A stretch of DNA of 64,000 nucleotides from G965218495 sp965218495 (GTDB lineage: Bacteria > Bacteroidota > Rhodothermia > Rhodothermales > Bin80), in NCBI GenBank assembly GCA_965218495.1, contig OZ244626.1, forward strand, positions 1,488,001 through 1,552,000. Direction: 5' to 3'. The notes under the pieces were generated by a model. The model had not been told where the DNA came from. It ran no database searches and worked only from the letters and a program-made list of their open reading frames with translations. Of the stretch, positions 1 through 8,819 are shown one piece after another (within the stretch, counting starts at the first letter, position 1; each line of letters starts with the position of its first letter). The position numbers and the translations under genes were made by a program.

Positions 1-674
1 GCTGGCTCGTTACGCTTGCCACGGTGTGGGGCAGGAGCCATAAAGGGTGCGTCGGTTTCAAGGACAATGTGATCCAAGGGCAACTTTCGTGCAATAACGT
101 CCACGCCTGCATTCTTGAACGTTATCACGCCGCCGATTCCCAGATGAAAGCCTAGATCCATCGCGGCCTCCGCTACCCATGGCGGACCCGTAAAGCAATG
201 AAAGACTCCACGCATCGCGCCAGTACGCTCCTGAGAAAGGATCCGCACCAGGTCGCGGTGCGCCTCGTCGCGCTTTGGCTTGTCACGCAGATGCAAAACA
301 ATGGGCAGGTCCTTCTGCAGTGCAAGTCGTACATGTCGCCGAAAGAATTCCTGCTGTCGCGCGTCGAATGACCGGTCCCAGTAATAGTCCAGCCCGGTTT
401 CGCCCACGGCCACCACTCGCGCGTCATCACAAAGGGCTACCACTGTAGCCCATCCCTCTTCCGTCGCCTCCTTCGTGTCCGTCGGATGTATCGCGGCCAT
501 CGCGAAAAGGCCTTCGTAGGCATCGCACAAGTCCAGCGCCTGGTAGATTGATGGCACATCGATGGCAGGCATCAACACCTTTGAAACGCCAGCCGCCTTC
601 GCACGCTTGACGACTTGATCAAGGTCTGGCTCCAAGCGGCGATGATAGAGGTGAGCGTGTGTATCGATGATCAT
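1..674 (-). CDS. tatD: TatD family metal-dependent hydrolase (3'-partial)
   Basis: TatD-type hydrolases use a TIM-barrel with a two-metal site and act as 3'-5' exonucleases in the cytoplasm. Reading from 674, the protein begins MIIDTHAHL, the metal-binding DxHxH motif of the family. It continues with AAIHPT (the usual GxHPH position), VVAVGETGLDYYWD (the metal-binding Glu), LPIVLHLRD (a His ligand), GVFHCFTG (a His ligand) and ends at the window edge in LETDAPFMAP, the conserved catalytic Asp motif. About 224 residues are present; the usual length is about 255-260, so roughly 30 C-terminal residues are missing. The ATG at 674 sits directly before the metal motif, as in other members. Family assignment is very secure; the physiological substrate is not shown by sequence. 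Confidence 0.93.
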   Translation of the reverse strand, partial: MIIDTHAHLYHRRLEPDLDQVVKRAKAAGVSKVLMPAIDVPSIYQALDLCDAYEGLFAMAAIHPTDTKEATEEGWATVVALCDDARVVAVGETGLDYYWDRSFDARQQEFFRRHVRLALQKDLPIVLHLRDKPKRDEAHRDLVRILSQERTGAMRGVFHCFTGPPWVAEAAMDLGFHLGIGGVITFKNAGVDVIARKLPLDHIVLETDAPFMAPAPHRGKRNEP

Positions 675-1296
675 AGTGCGCAAGGGTTTGGCGGCAAAAT
701 AGCGCTGACAGGGGTGACGATGCACTTAATTAAGCATGCTGGTGATCAGACGTCAGGCAAAGCCGATGGCAGAAAAGGCATTACGCGCACCGTTCGCTGT
801 ATTTGGCAGCCACTACTGCTTGCGCCGTGCCGCGCGATGCCTTCTGCTGTCCATCGTGCGTCACGCTAGGCTTTGTGCCAGCCTGATGCCCCGCACTACT
901 TCGGCGCAGCAGGCGGATTAAAAAAGCACACGATGGCCCTGGTTGGAATTGCCGGGGAAATCTTCGCAAACGTTGGCACCACTGGCAGTAAAGCCTTCGA
1001 GGGTCCATCAAAGGCGTGACCTAGCCCTGAAGTGATACAGCGCACCCGGCCAAGTCGAGACGGCCAGCGCTCGCCCGCTCACACCCAAAGGGCCAGCATG
1101 GGCTTCCTGTAACGGCCGCTGCACCCGCCCCTGCCAAGGCCGATGCAAAATAGCCGATTGTTTTCATTCAGCAAGCGTACACTAAAGGAAGCCGTGTCAC
1201 CGTTTTGTTTTCGGGCCGGACAGCCACGCTGCGGGTACCTCCGGCCCTCTCCCCTTCCTATCAGGCGTACTGCCAATTTGCCGGAGGTACCAGTCC
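675..1296. other. Intergenic region, nothing recognised
   Basis: About 620 bases between tatD (leftward) and the broken lipoprotein gene (rightward). Short open frames exist on both strands, but none has a recognisable motif or a sustained codon bias. I see no tRNA-like T-arm (GGTTCRANNC) and no clear hairpin-plus-T-run terminator. Divergent promoters for the two flanking genes presumably lie here but I cannot place them. Confidence 0.5.
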
Positions 1297-2450
1297 ATGA
1301 TGCGCGTGCCAATACTTGTGATCTTTTGCTGGGCATTGTCTGGCGTTTTGCTTTCCGGCTGCTCGGGCCCTGCAGATAGTGGCGGCATTTCACTGCATGG
1401 AGAGCCGATAAAGCTGAGCGAGGTACTCCGGCTTGGCGACGAGGCGGGGGGGATGGGGATTCAGTGCTCTTTGGAAACATAAGCGGGCTTGCGGCATCCT
1501 CAACGGGGCAGGCCTTAGTCAGCGAGTGGCATAGAACGTCCATTCGCGTGCTGTCAAGCGAAGGAGTGCCGGAGAGCGAGATCGGCCGAGAAGGAAGAGG
1601 GTCAGGCGAGTTTGTGTCGATAAGCAGCATCTATGTCGGTGTTAGGGACTCCGTATATGTCTTTGACTTTCAAAAGAGTGCTGTATCGGTTTTTGAGCCT
1701 CAGAAACATCAACTGGCGTATGAAACCAAGATCCCCCGCGGCGATCTGTATTTGCCAGTCAGTTAGGTCGGCGCGTCCGAGGAAGGTCTGGTCGTCGAAT
1801 ACACCATTCCATATTCCGCACCAGGTGGTGATGGTCCGGGTGCATTTGAAGACCGGGCTGATAAGATAAATCTCGTGTCCAGACAGGGAACAGTCATTCG
1901 AACTTTGCTGGAACTCCCCGCTGCCGATTATATCGTGACCCTGATTGGCAATGGGATCATGGTCCAGGGTATGCCTTTTGGACGTGAATCAATCGTAGCA
2001 TTTGGTCCCGATGCGCACCTATACGGAGGATGGAATGACGAATTGGACATAGCGGTGATTGCTCTGGAAGGCAAGCGCGATCGCTCCATCACGCGTGAAC
2101 ATGTGCCCGTGCCCGTTACGGACGAGGACATTGAAGCAGTGCTTGCCGAGACCTCTGATGAGCAAATGAGAAGCTCCATTCTTGACGCCGACCTGCCGCA
2201 AACCAAGCCTGCATTCACAGCACTGGTCGTTGACGACCAGGGGCGGCTGTGGTTGCAGCACAGCGTTGCCACGGGCGATTCGCTTTCAACTTGGTCGGTC
2301 CTAAACGCTGACGGCACCGCCTTCGGCCGTGTAAAACTACCCACCAGCGCAGCGCTGGTGGCCATACGCGCTGGCAGGGCCTACGGTACACTGGAAGACG
2401 CAGAGTCAGGGGGCCAATATGTTGTAGTGTATGACGTTAGCACGCCTTAG
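1297..2450 (+). pseudogene. Broken six-bladed beta-propeller lipoprotein
   Basis: The N-terminus (MMRVPILVIF..., lipobox LLSGC with the lipidated Cys at residue 22) marks a lipoprotein. The body, with GREGRGSGEF followed by repeated VYVFD- and LLELP-like strands, resembles the six-bladed beta-propeller proteins common in Bacteroidota, whose signature is IGxxGxGPGEF. Two lesions split it. The first is a frameshift near a run of seven G at 1445-1451: upstream the frame reads to GDEAGG, and downstream the propeller resumes in another frame as DSVLFGNISGLA. The second is an in-frame TAG at 1764-1766; the same frame continues as VGASEEGLVVEYTIPYSA through to 2450. With both repaired the protein would be about 380 residues, the normal family size. 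Function in the family is mostly unknown (surface or periplasmic). A sequencing error could explain the first lesion but less easily both. Confidence 0.72.
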
Positions 2451-2878
2451 TCAAGCTGCGCCGGGCGGCCATTGCCATGGCTCTCTGGATTTGGACAACG
2501 GCAAATTCGTTAGAATGTGCTGGCATCCGCGCCCACGTGCGCCGAACGGTGTTCCACATCGAGGAGTAACACCTGCCTAACCGAGCTTCAAGGTGGGATC
2601 ACTTGGGATGCGCATCGGGCAGTAGGTGCGGCCCAGCAAACCTTGATGCTGCCATCCGGCTGCCGCTCGTATGGTCAGGACGATAGCGCTTAGGCCATGC
2701 AATATTGCTGTGGCTGTCGCACATTGGCACTAACACGACCCGGAGCACAGTTGTTCTTGCGCGCTCAAATCCGAAGGCGCCCGCAAGGATGTTTGAGCTT
2801 CCAGCGACTTTTTGGGACCCGCTGACCTGAACCTAGCCGCCACAGTCGTATCATTAGTGTACCGCATTTTCGACCGCT
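2451..2878. other. Intergenic region, nothing recognised
   Basis: About 430 bases between the broken lipoprotein gene and the TonB-dependent receptor. No conserved motif, tRNA-like arm or strong terminator hairpin was seen. It should contain the promoter of the receptor gene; no consensus promoter could be placed with confidence. Confidence 0.45.
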
Positions 2879-4909
2879 GTGCGACGAGCGCTTACACCCT
2901 TCCTCTGTATGCTGATTGGGCACGCTGCGGCTGCCCAGCCTGCATCCGATGACTCGCTTCTCACCACTACGCTCCCGGTCGTGGAGATTCATGCTACGCG
3001 CGCCGCCGAAAGCGAGGCCTCTGCAACCCGCTCCGTCTACGTTCTAAGCCGGGAAAGTGTCTGGCTGGATCCCAGTCTCTCGCTTCAACGCGCGCTGCGT
3101 GGCATTCCCGGCGTTCAGATTAACGACCGTGGCCATTATGCGCTTGGAGAGCGCCTGCTGATACGCGGGATGGGCTTTCGGTCAGCATTCGGCGTTCGTG
3201 GTGCACAGGTGTTTCTTGATGGCATTCCGCTCACGATAGCAGACGGCCAGTCCATGCTTGACATCGTCGAGCCCGCAGCCGTAGCACGAGCAGAGGTGCT
3301 GCGCGGCCCCTCATCCCTGTACTGGGGCAACAGCAGCGGTGGCGTGCTGTTCTTGACATCGGTTCAGGACACGACAGCCGTTCGCCTGCGCGGAATGCTC
3401 GGTGGATACGGACTCCGCCATTTCATGGGCAACTTTCGCGTACCCCTGCAGACGGGAAGGCTGCATGCCTTCGTGTCCAGCGTCCACAGGAGCGGGTGGC
3501 GAGAACATAGCAACGGAGGTTTCCTGCGCATTGGGTCGCGAGGGCAGTTCGATCTTGGCGCGTCCACCGTGCTGACCGTTATGGGTGCCGCAGCCTTCCA
3601 GGATGTTAATGCGCCCGGATCGCTCACCGAGGAGCAGGTTGCTACCAACCCGCGGATGGCGGACAGCCGATACGTTGCCGTGGGCGCAGGCAAAGAAAGC
3701 AAGCACTATCAGGCTGGCGGCGCGTTGAGCAGCGCCACGCCACTAGGCCAACTGACGGTAGCCGCCTATGGAATCAGCCGAGGGCTATCTAATCCGTTGA
3801 CGTTTGCTTCCATTGACCTTGACCGCGTGGCGGCAGGCACATACGCGCAGCTGCATAACAGCCGCCGGCCACTGGCATGGACATTGGGATGGGATGTACG
3901 CATTCAGCACGACGACCGGCGTAATACTACAGACACCGGAGTGGAATTGGACCAGAATGAGCGTGTCCGAAGCCTGTCGGCTTCCGCAATTATGAACCTC
4001 GCCGTGGGGCAACACCTGCGCGTAACGGCGGGCGCACGAATGGATGCTATCCACTTCGCCATGACGGACCGTCTTCTCTCCAATGGCGATCAGTCAGGTA
4101 GCCGCAGCATGGCTGCCGTCAGTCCGGCTGCAGGCGTGGCATATTCCGCCGGCCATCTGCTTGCCTATGGCAATGTGAGTACGGCGTTTGAAACTCCAAC
4201 TACTACAGAATTGGTCAATCGCCCGGAAATTCCTGGAGACTTCAACCCTGATACTCCCGGAGAACTCAATTTTGTTATGCCCGGTGGATTCAATCCTGAC
4301 ATCGGGCCGCAGCGAACGAGGGGCCTGGAAGCTGGCATACGTGGGCACTTTCCCCGCTTGGACTTGCGGGCCGACATAGCATTTTTCTGGATGCGAATCT
4401 TCGACCGGCTATTGCCCTACCAAGGCAGGAACGGGAGGACGTGGTATGAGAATTGGGGCAAAAACGATCACCGAGGGCTCGAATTCGCACTGGAGTGGCC
4501 AGTGGGCAGCCCAGTGCGCCTGCATGCAACGTTTTCGGCCGGGCGTTATGTATTCCTTAGTGTTCTGCCCGCTAAACTGCACATTCCAGGGGTCCCCGGT
4601 CGCCAAGGCTACATCGGCGTACACCTCGCGCACCACGGCTTCATGGCGGAGGTCGCGGCAGATTTCGCCTCCAAGGCCTGGGTAAACTTCGGCAACACGC
4701 TTCAAAGTAAGGGGCATCTTGGCCTGGACCTTTATGTGGCACACCAAGGCATTACCGTGCGGGGCACGTCCGCACAGCCCTTCGTCAGACTGACGAATAT
4801 GCTGAACACCGAGTATGCGACTTCAATCGTCGTTAACGCTTTTGGTGGTCGCTATTTTGAGCCCGCGCCGGGGCGTACGGTACAGGCGGGGCTCAACGTG
4901 TCGTTTTGA
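2879..4909 (+). CDS. TonB-dependent outer-membrane receptor
   Basis: A 22-stranded outer-membrane barrel with an N-terminal plug, powered by TonB, that imports siderophores, vitamins or similar ligands. The 676-residue protein starts at a GTG with a short signal peptide ending near AAAAQPA, then a TonB-box-like VVEIHATR. The plug follows (residues about 45-165): SLSLQRALRGIPGVQINDRG, LLIRGMGFRSAFGVRGAQVF, and LRGPSSLYWGNSSGGVL, which is the conserved RGPxSxLYGxxAxGGVI motif. The C-terminus ends in FEPAPGRTVQAGLNVSF with the terminal aromatic residue required for barrel assembly. The length fits the small TonB receptors (650-700 residues). An insertion near residues 451-474 is made of three degenerate 24-bp tandem repeats. 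There is no neighbouring uptake operon, so the ligand cannot be inferred; the next gene on this strand is an unrelated SAM hydrolase. Confidence 0.92.
   Translation: MRRALTPFLCMLIGHAAAAQPASDDSLLTTTLPVVEIHATRAAESEASATRSVYVLSRESVWLDPSLSLQRALRGIPGVQINDRGHYALGERLLIRGMGFRSAFGVRGAQVFLDGIPLTIADGQSMLDIVEPAAVARAEVLRGPSSLYWGNSSGGVLFLTSVQDTTAVRLRGMLGGYGLRHFMGNFRVPLQTGRLHAFVSSVHRSGWREHSNGGFLRIGSRGQFDLGASTVLTVMGAAAFQDVNAPGSLTEEQVATNPRMADSRYVAVGAGKESKHYQAGGALSSATPLGQLTVAAYGISRGLSNPLTFASIDLDRVAAGTYAQLHNSRRPLAWTLGWDVRIQHDDRRNTTDTGVELDQNERVRSLSASAIMNLAVGQHLRVTAGARMDAIHFAMTDRLLSNGDQSGSRSMAAVSPAAGVAYSAGHLLAYGNVSTAFETPTTTELVNRPEIPGDFNPDTPGELNFVMPGGFNPDIGPQRTRGLEAGIRGHFPRLDLRADIAFFWMRIFDRLLPYQGRNGRTWYENWGKNDHRGLEFALEWPVGSPVRLHATFSAGRYVFLSVLPAKLHIPGVPGRQGYIGVHLAHHGFMAEVAADFASKAWVNFGNTLQSKGHLGLDLYVAHQGITVRGTSAQPFVRLTNMLNTEYATSIVVNAFGGRYFEPAPGRTVQAGLNVSF
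4229..4300 (+). repeat. Three degenerate 24-bp tandem repeats inside the receptor gene
   Basis: Three consecutive 24-bp units encode IPGDFNPD, TPGELNFV and MPGGFNPD just before the conserved NPDIGPQRTRGLEAG-type barrel segment. The first and third units are closest, the middle one is the most diverged. The period is a multiple of three, so the frame is kept. This looks like an expanded extracellular loop produced by slippage or unequal exchange. Confidence 0.6.
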
Positions 4910-4957
4910 CCCGTAGACACAAGCAGTATTTATCATTCGGCAGGCATCATCACCACT

Positions 4958-5758
4958 GTGCGCCCGCTCATCACGCTTACTACGGACTTTGGCAGCAGCG
5001 ACGGCTACCTTGCTGCGATGAAGGGCACGATCCTTTCCATCGTGCCTGATGCCCGTCTCATAGATATCACGCATGGCATCAGGGCGTTTGACGTTATGGA
5101 GGCAGCCTACGTCCTACGCCAGGCAGCACCCTACTACCCGGCCAACACCATTCACCTCGTCGTAGTCGATCCTGGCGTGGGTTCGCACCGTCGACCAGTG
5201 GCACTGCGACATAAGGGCCACTATCTGGTCGGCCCTGACAACGGGCTGTTTTCTCTGTTGGTGGGTGACGATATGCCCGTCGACATAGTCGTGCTCGACC
5301 GATCGGACACGTATCGACTGGGTAGGCCAAGCACGACTTTCCATGGCCGGGACATCTTTGCGCCTGTTGCGGCGCTCCTTGCTTCTGGCCGTACGCTTAA
5401 CAGTCTGGGATCACGTGGTCATACCCTGCGCCCGCTCCGTTGGGATTTGCCTAAAGACGATGACCAGGGCATCCACGGCTTGGTCATACATATCGATGGT
5501 TTTGGCAATTGCATTACCAACATATCGCAAAGCCTGTTTGCGCAACGATGTGGCAATCGGAGCCTAAAGTGCTACGTAGGCAATGCCATCATCAAAGGAT
5601 TGACCAGAACATACAGTGAGGGGGAAGTCGGAGAACCCATCTTACTGTTCGGCAGTGACAATAGCTTGGAGGTCGCCGTGAATCGGGGTGACGCCGCCGA
5701 ACTCTTCCACATCCATCGCGGCACGCCGATTCACATAGTGTTCGCAGGCGAACACTAG
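4958..5758 (+). CDS. SAM hydrolase / SAM hydroxide adenosyltransferase (DUF62)
   Basis: Members of this family, related to fluorinase and chlorinase (SalL), cleave S-adenosylmethionine to adenosine and methionine using water. The 266-residue protein begins at GTG with MRPLITLTTDFGSSDGYLAA, the SAM-binding N-terminal motif. It then shows IDITHGIRAFDVMEAAYVL and VVVDPGVGSHRRPVALR, which contain the conserved Asp and Arg, YLVGPDNGLFSLL, and FHGRDIFAPVAALLA, which contains the conserved His; these three make the Asp-Arg-His signature of the hydroxide-type enzymes rather than of the halogenases. The C-terminal beta-barrel domain has HIDGFGNCITNI. Length is normal (260-280). It lies 48 bp after the receptor gene and converges on the histidine kinase gene with a 4-bp overlap of the two 3' ends. 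The biological role of the family is unclear. Confidence 0.93.
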   Translation: MRPLITLTTDFGSSDGYLAAMKGTILSIVPDARLIDITHGIRAFDVMEAAYVLRQAAPYYPANTIHLVVVDPGVGSHRRPVALRHKGHYLVGPDNGLFSLLVGDDMPVDIVVLDRSDTYRLGRPSTTFHGRDIFAPVAALLASGRTLNSLGSRGHTLRPLRWDLPKDDDQGIHGLVIHIDGFGNCITNISQSLFAQRCGNRSLKCYVGNAIIKGLTRTYSEGEVGEPILLFGSDNSLEVAVNRGDAAELFHIHRGTPIHIVFAGEH

Positions 5759-7056
5759 GAAGCGGGCAGCTCTATTCTGAAGGTCGTCCCCTGCCCTGGC
5801 GCGGAATGCAGCAGCGTAAGTGATCCGCCGTGATAGTCTTTAATGATGCGCTTGGCCAGACTCAGGCCGAGTCCCCATCCGCGTTTCTTTGTGCTGTACC
5901 CGGGTCGGAACACATCCTTTCTGAGGCGCCGGTCAATGCCCTTGCCATTGTCAGTGCAGTCCACATAAATACGCCTCCCCTCCTTTCTGGCCGTGACCGT
6001 GATGCGGCACATATCGTCTTGCATGGCATCAAGCGCATTCTTGAGGAGATTCTCTATGACCCATTCGAAAAGCTGCGTGTTCAGGGGCGCCGTGAGTTCC
6101 ACAGGCACATCAGTCTCCAACGTGACACCATGCTGCGGCATGCGTCGCCGGATGTAGTCGGCCGTGCTGACAATAGAGGACGCCAGCGGCTGAGATGTGA
6201 GCCGCGGCGCCGATCCGATGTCGTTGAACCTGTTGGCGACCCGACTCAGTCGCTGCAGGTCGTGCGACACTTCATCCAGCGCTACCGGATCCGCGCCTCC
6301 GCTTTGGCGCATCAGTTCGTTCCACCCCATAAGGCTGGACAGCGGCGTTCCAAGTTGGTGTGCCGCTTCGCGTGCCATGCCTACCCAGAGGTTGCTCTGC
6401 TCGCTGCGCCGGACATACGAAAACCCCATATAGCCCACCAAGACTAGCAGCCCCACAAATAGAAGCTGCACGTACGGAAAGATGCGCAACTCCCTGATAA
6501 GCCCGGACTCGTCATAGTATACCCTTTGTTGCAGACCGTCATATCCGTCACCAGGCGCTACCTCTATGAAGATAGGTGTGTACACTTCTGCCATCTGTTG
6601 CACGCGCGCACGCACTTTGAGAGAATCATCTCGGGTCAGCGGCCCTTCCACCGGAATGCCCACGTTGCGCCATGTGACAGGTGTATCCAGGCTGTCCGTG
6701 ATGATCGCCGGTACGTCCAGGTAATATTCGCTGATGAGCGCAAAGAAGAAGTTTGTGTGCGCGCCCGTAGGCATACGCGAAGCCCAGGCGAGCGCCTCAC
6801 GCATGCGGTCTATGTCTGGGCCGGAGCGGGCACCCAAGGCGGTCGCCAGTGCATGAAACTCCTTCTGGTACGGATTACTTACTGCGCTACGCGCGACTTC
6901 CTTCCTGGCCCCCGCCCATATTTCCATGCCGGCACGCTCGCGTTCGCGCAGCCGGTCCACCAAGCCGTTAGCATATAGCAGGGAGGCAAGCGCAATGATC
7001 ACGGCAAAAACGATCAATCCGAGTTTCAGATTGACCGTGGTCGGGTAGGTTTTCAT
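5755..7056 (-). CDS. Membrane sensor histidine kinase
   Basis: Two-component sensor that autophosphorylates on a histidine and would pass the phosphate to a response regulator. The 433-residue protein has transmembrane segments at about residues 9-30 and 193-215 enclosing a roughly 160-residue extracytoplasmic sensor domain. After the second helix comes the H-box REAAHQLGTPLSSLMG, with His233 as the phosphorylation site, and then the ATPase domain: N-box ENLLKNALDAM (336-345), G1 DNGKGID (369-375), F-box VFRPGYSTKKRG and G2 GWGLGLSLAKRI (393-404). The AHQLGTPLSSL form of the H-box is typical of Bacteroidota kinases. It starts 14 bp after purA in the same direction and is probably the last gene of the secD-purA unit. 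No response regulator is adjacent, so the partner is unknown. Confidence 0.94.
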   Translation of the reverse strand: MKTYPTTVNLKLGLIVFAVIIALASLLYANGLVDRLRERERAGMEIWAGARKEVARSAVSNPYQKEFHALATALGARSGPDIDRMREALAWASRMPTGAHTNFFFALISEYYLDVPAIITDSLDTPVTWRNVGIPVEGPLTRDDSLKVRARVQQMAEVYTPIFIEVAPGDGYDGLQQRVYYDESGLIRELRIFPYVQLLFVGLLVLVGYMGFSYVRRSEQSNLWVGMAREAAHQLGTPLSSLMGWNELMRQSGGADPVALDEVSHDLQRLSRVANRFNDIGSAPRLTSQPLASSIVSTADYIRRRMPQHGVTLETDVPVELTAPLNTQLFEWVIENLLKNALDAMQDDMCRITVTARKEGRRIYVDCTDNGKGIDRRLRKDVFRPGYSTKKRGWGLGLSLAKRIIKDYHGGSLTLLHSAPGQGTTFRIELPAS

Positions 7057-7070
7057 GGGAAGCGCCCTGG

Positions 7071-8357
7071 TCAGGGAGTTATGTCGACGCGTATCGTCTC
7101 GGACCGTCTGGGGCCGGTAGAAACCATGGCGATGCGTACACCGGTCCCGCGTGCGATATACTGCACCAGGTTACGCGCGGGTTCCGGTAGCGCTGAATAC
7201 GTTCGCGCACCTCTGATGCCTTCGCTCCAGCCCGGCAACGTGTCATAAATTGGCGCAGCCTCACGCAGGACCCGTGCATTCTTTGGAAAGTGATTCACAC
7301 GCTCATGACCGATGCGGTATCCGGTACAAACCCGGATGAGGTCCAAACCTGAAAGCACATCTAGCTTGGTCAAAGACAACTCGGTCACTCCGTTGATCTC
7401 CACGGCGTAGCGAAGCGCCACCAAATCGAGCCACCCGCATCGTCTGGGCCGCCCCGTGGTGGCACCGTACTCGTTTCCGTTTCTGCGCAAGCTTTTACCC
7501 GCTGCATCATCCAGCTCTGTCGGAAAGGGACCGTTGCCGACTCGGGTACTATAGGCTTTGGTGACGCCGATGACCTTGGTGATCGCCATGGGTGGGATCC
7601 CCAAACCCGTGCAGGCGCCACCTGCCGTTGGGTGGCTGGAAGTGACGTAGGGATACGTTCCAAAGTCGACATCAAGCAGTGCACCTTGGGCCCCCTCGGC
7701 CAACACATGCTTCCCGGTCGCCAGCGCCCGCGCTAGCAGCGCCGCGGTGTCCGTCGCAAACGGTAAGATGTGCGCCGCCACCTCCTCGAGCTGCGCAATG
7801 ATTGTATCCGCGTCAAGTGCGCTTTGGTCGTAGACATGCCGCAGGACCGCATTCTTTTCCTTTACCGCAGCTCGCACCTTCGTCTGCCATTCATCCGGAT
7901 CCAGCAGGTCCGCCACCCGGATTCCGGTGCGCGCGACCTTGTCTACGTAGGCAGGGCCAATGCCGCGCCGCGTGGTACCGATCGCACTGCCAGCACGTGC
8001 GCGCTCACGGGCTTCATCGAGCGCCTTGTGGTATGGCAGAATAAGGTGGGCACCTGATGAAACATGCAGGCGCCCCTCGACCTGGTAGCCCTGCTCATGT
8101 AGTGCGGCAATTTCTCGGCTTAGCGCAACGGGGTCGATGGCGACGCCGTTGCCAATGACGCACGTGACACCCCTCGTGAATATGCCACTCGGGATCAGGT
8201 GCAGGACGAAGCACTCGTCGCCCCACGCGATGGTATGCCCTGCATTGGCGCCTCCTTGATAGCGCGCCACGATATCCACTTCGCGACCCAGAAGGTCCAC
8301 GATCTTGCCCTTGCCCTCGTCACCCCACTGGCAACCGAGGACGACCGTTACAGGCAT
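7071..8357 (-). CDS. purA: Adenylosuccinate synthetase
   Basis: Catalyses GTP-dependent joining of IMP and aspartate to adenylosuccinate, the first committed step of AMP synthesis, in the cytoplasm. The 428-residue protein has VVLGCQWGDEGKGKIVD with the catalytic Asp13 and the P-loop-like GDEGKGK, then GGANAGHT with the catalytic His41. Also visible are IGTTRRGIGPAYVDK (IMP site), EGAQGALLDVDFGTYPYVTS, STRVGNGPFPTEL, and TTGRPRRCGWLDLVALRYA. Length is that of the family (425-435). It lies between the STAS protein (81 bp upstream) and the histidine kinase (14 bp downstream), all on the minus strand. Nothing is unusual about the protein. Confidence 0.98.
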   Translation of the reverse strand: MPVTVVLGCQWGDEGKGKIVDLLGREVDIVARYQGGANAGHTIAWGDECFVLHLIPSGIFTRGVTCVIGNGVAIDPVALSREIAALHEQGYQVEGRLHVSSGAHLILPYHKALDEARERARAGSAIGTTRRGIGPAYVDKVARTGIRVADLLDPDEWQTKVRAAVKEKNAVLRHVYDQSALDADTIIAQLEEVAAHILPFATDTAALLARALATGKHVLAEGAQGALLDVDFGTYPYVTSSHPTAGGACTGLGIPPMAITKVIGVTKAYSTRVGNGPFPTELDDAAGKSLRRNGNEYGATTGRPRRCGWLDLVALRYAVEINGVTELSLTKLDVLSGLDLIRVCTGYRIGHERVNHFPKNARVLREAAPIYDTLPGWSEGIRGARTYSALPEPARNLVQYIARGTGVRIAMVSTGPRRSETIRVDITP

Positions 8358-8438
8358 CTGCTGTGATGCTTTGTATGGGAAATGCCGCGCACAGGTAACG
8401 CGACGGTAGCTAAGGGTAAGCTATGGCCGCCGACAGGG

Positions 8439-8786
8439 CTAAGCGTCGTCCGAAAAGCTGGCCGCCGCCGCTTCTACCGACTCGTAGTGCTTGAAAACGG
8501 TGATGAGCCTCGTCACAACGAGGAGCGACTGAATGCGGTCGGCGGCATTGGCCAGCCGCAAGTCGCCCCCAGCATTACGCATGGTCGTCATGCCGCTTAT
8601 TAGCATGCCAAGCCCACTGGAATTCATGAACTTCACGCGCCCCAAGTCGACCACCACGTTGAGCTTAGACTGCTCTCTTAGGTTGTGCAGCTTGTCGTGG
8701 AGTTTCGCGCCATCAGGCCCGCCCATGACGTTGCCCTTGAATCTGATGACAACGGCGTTATAGCGTTCGTCGACTGAAAATTGCAT
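8439..8786 (-). CDS. STAS-domain protein (anti-sigma factor antagonist-like)
   Basis: Single-domain STAS protein of 115 residues. Such proteins bind an anti-sigma or other kinase partner and are switched by phosphorylation of a serine. The phosphorylation loop reads FMNSSGLGMLIS with Ser56-Ser57; in SpoIIAA the equivalent is DSSG, so the preceding Asp is Asn here. It has the expected strand-helix pattern: FSVDERYNAVVIRFKGNV, NVVVDLGRVKFMNSSG, and GDLRLANAADRIQSLLVVTRL. No RsbW/SpoIIAB-like kinase gene is nearby. It lies 33 bp after secF and 81 bp before purA, all on the minus strand, so cotranscription is likely. The role here is inferred only from family membership. Confidence 0.9.
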   Translation of the reverse strand: MQFSVDERYNAVVIRFKGNVMGGPDGAKLHDKLHNLREQSKLNVVVDLGRVKFMNSSGLGMLISGMTTMRNAGGDLRLANAADRIQSLLVVTRLITVFKHYESVEAAAASFSDDA

Positions 8787-8819
8787 GTTCTTAGCTGGAT
8801 GAAGGTCAAGGCGTCCGCC

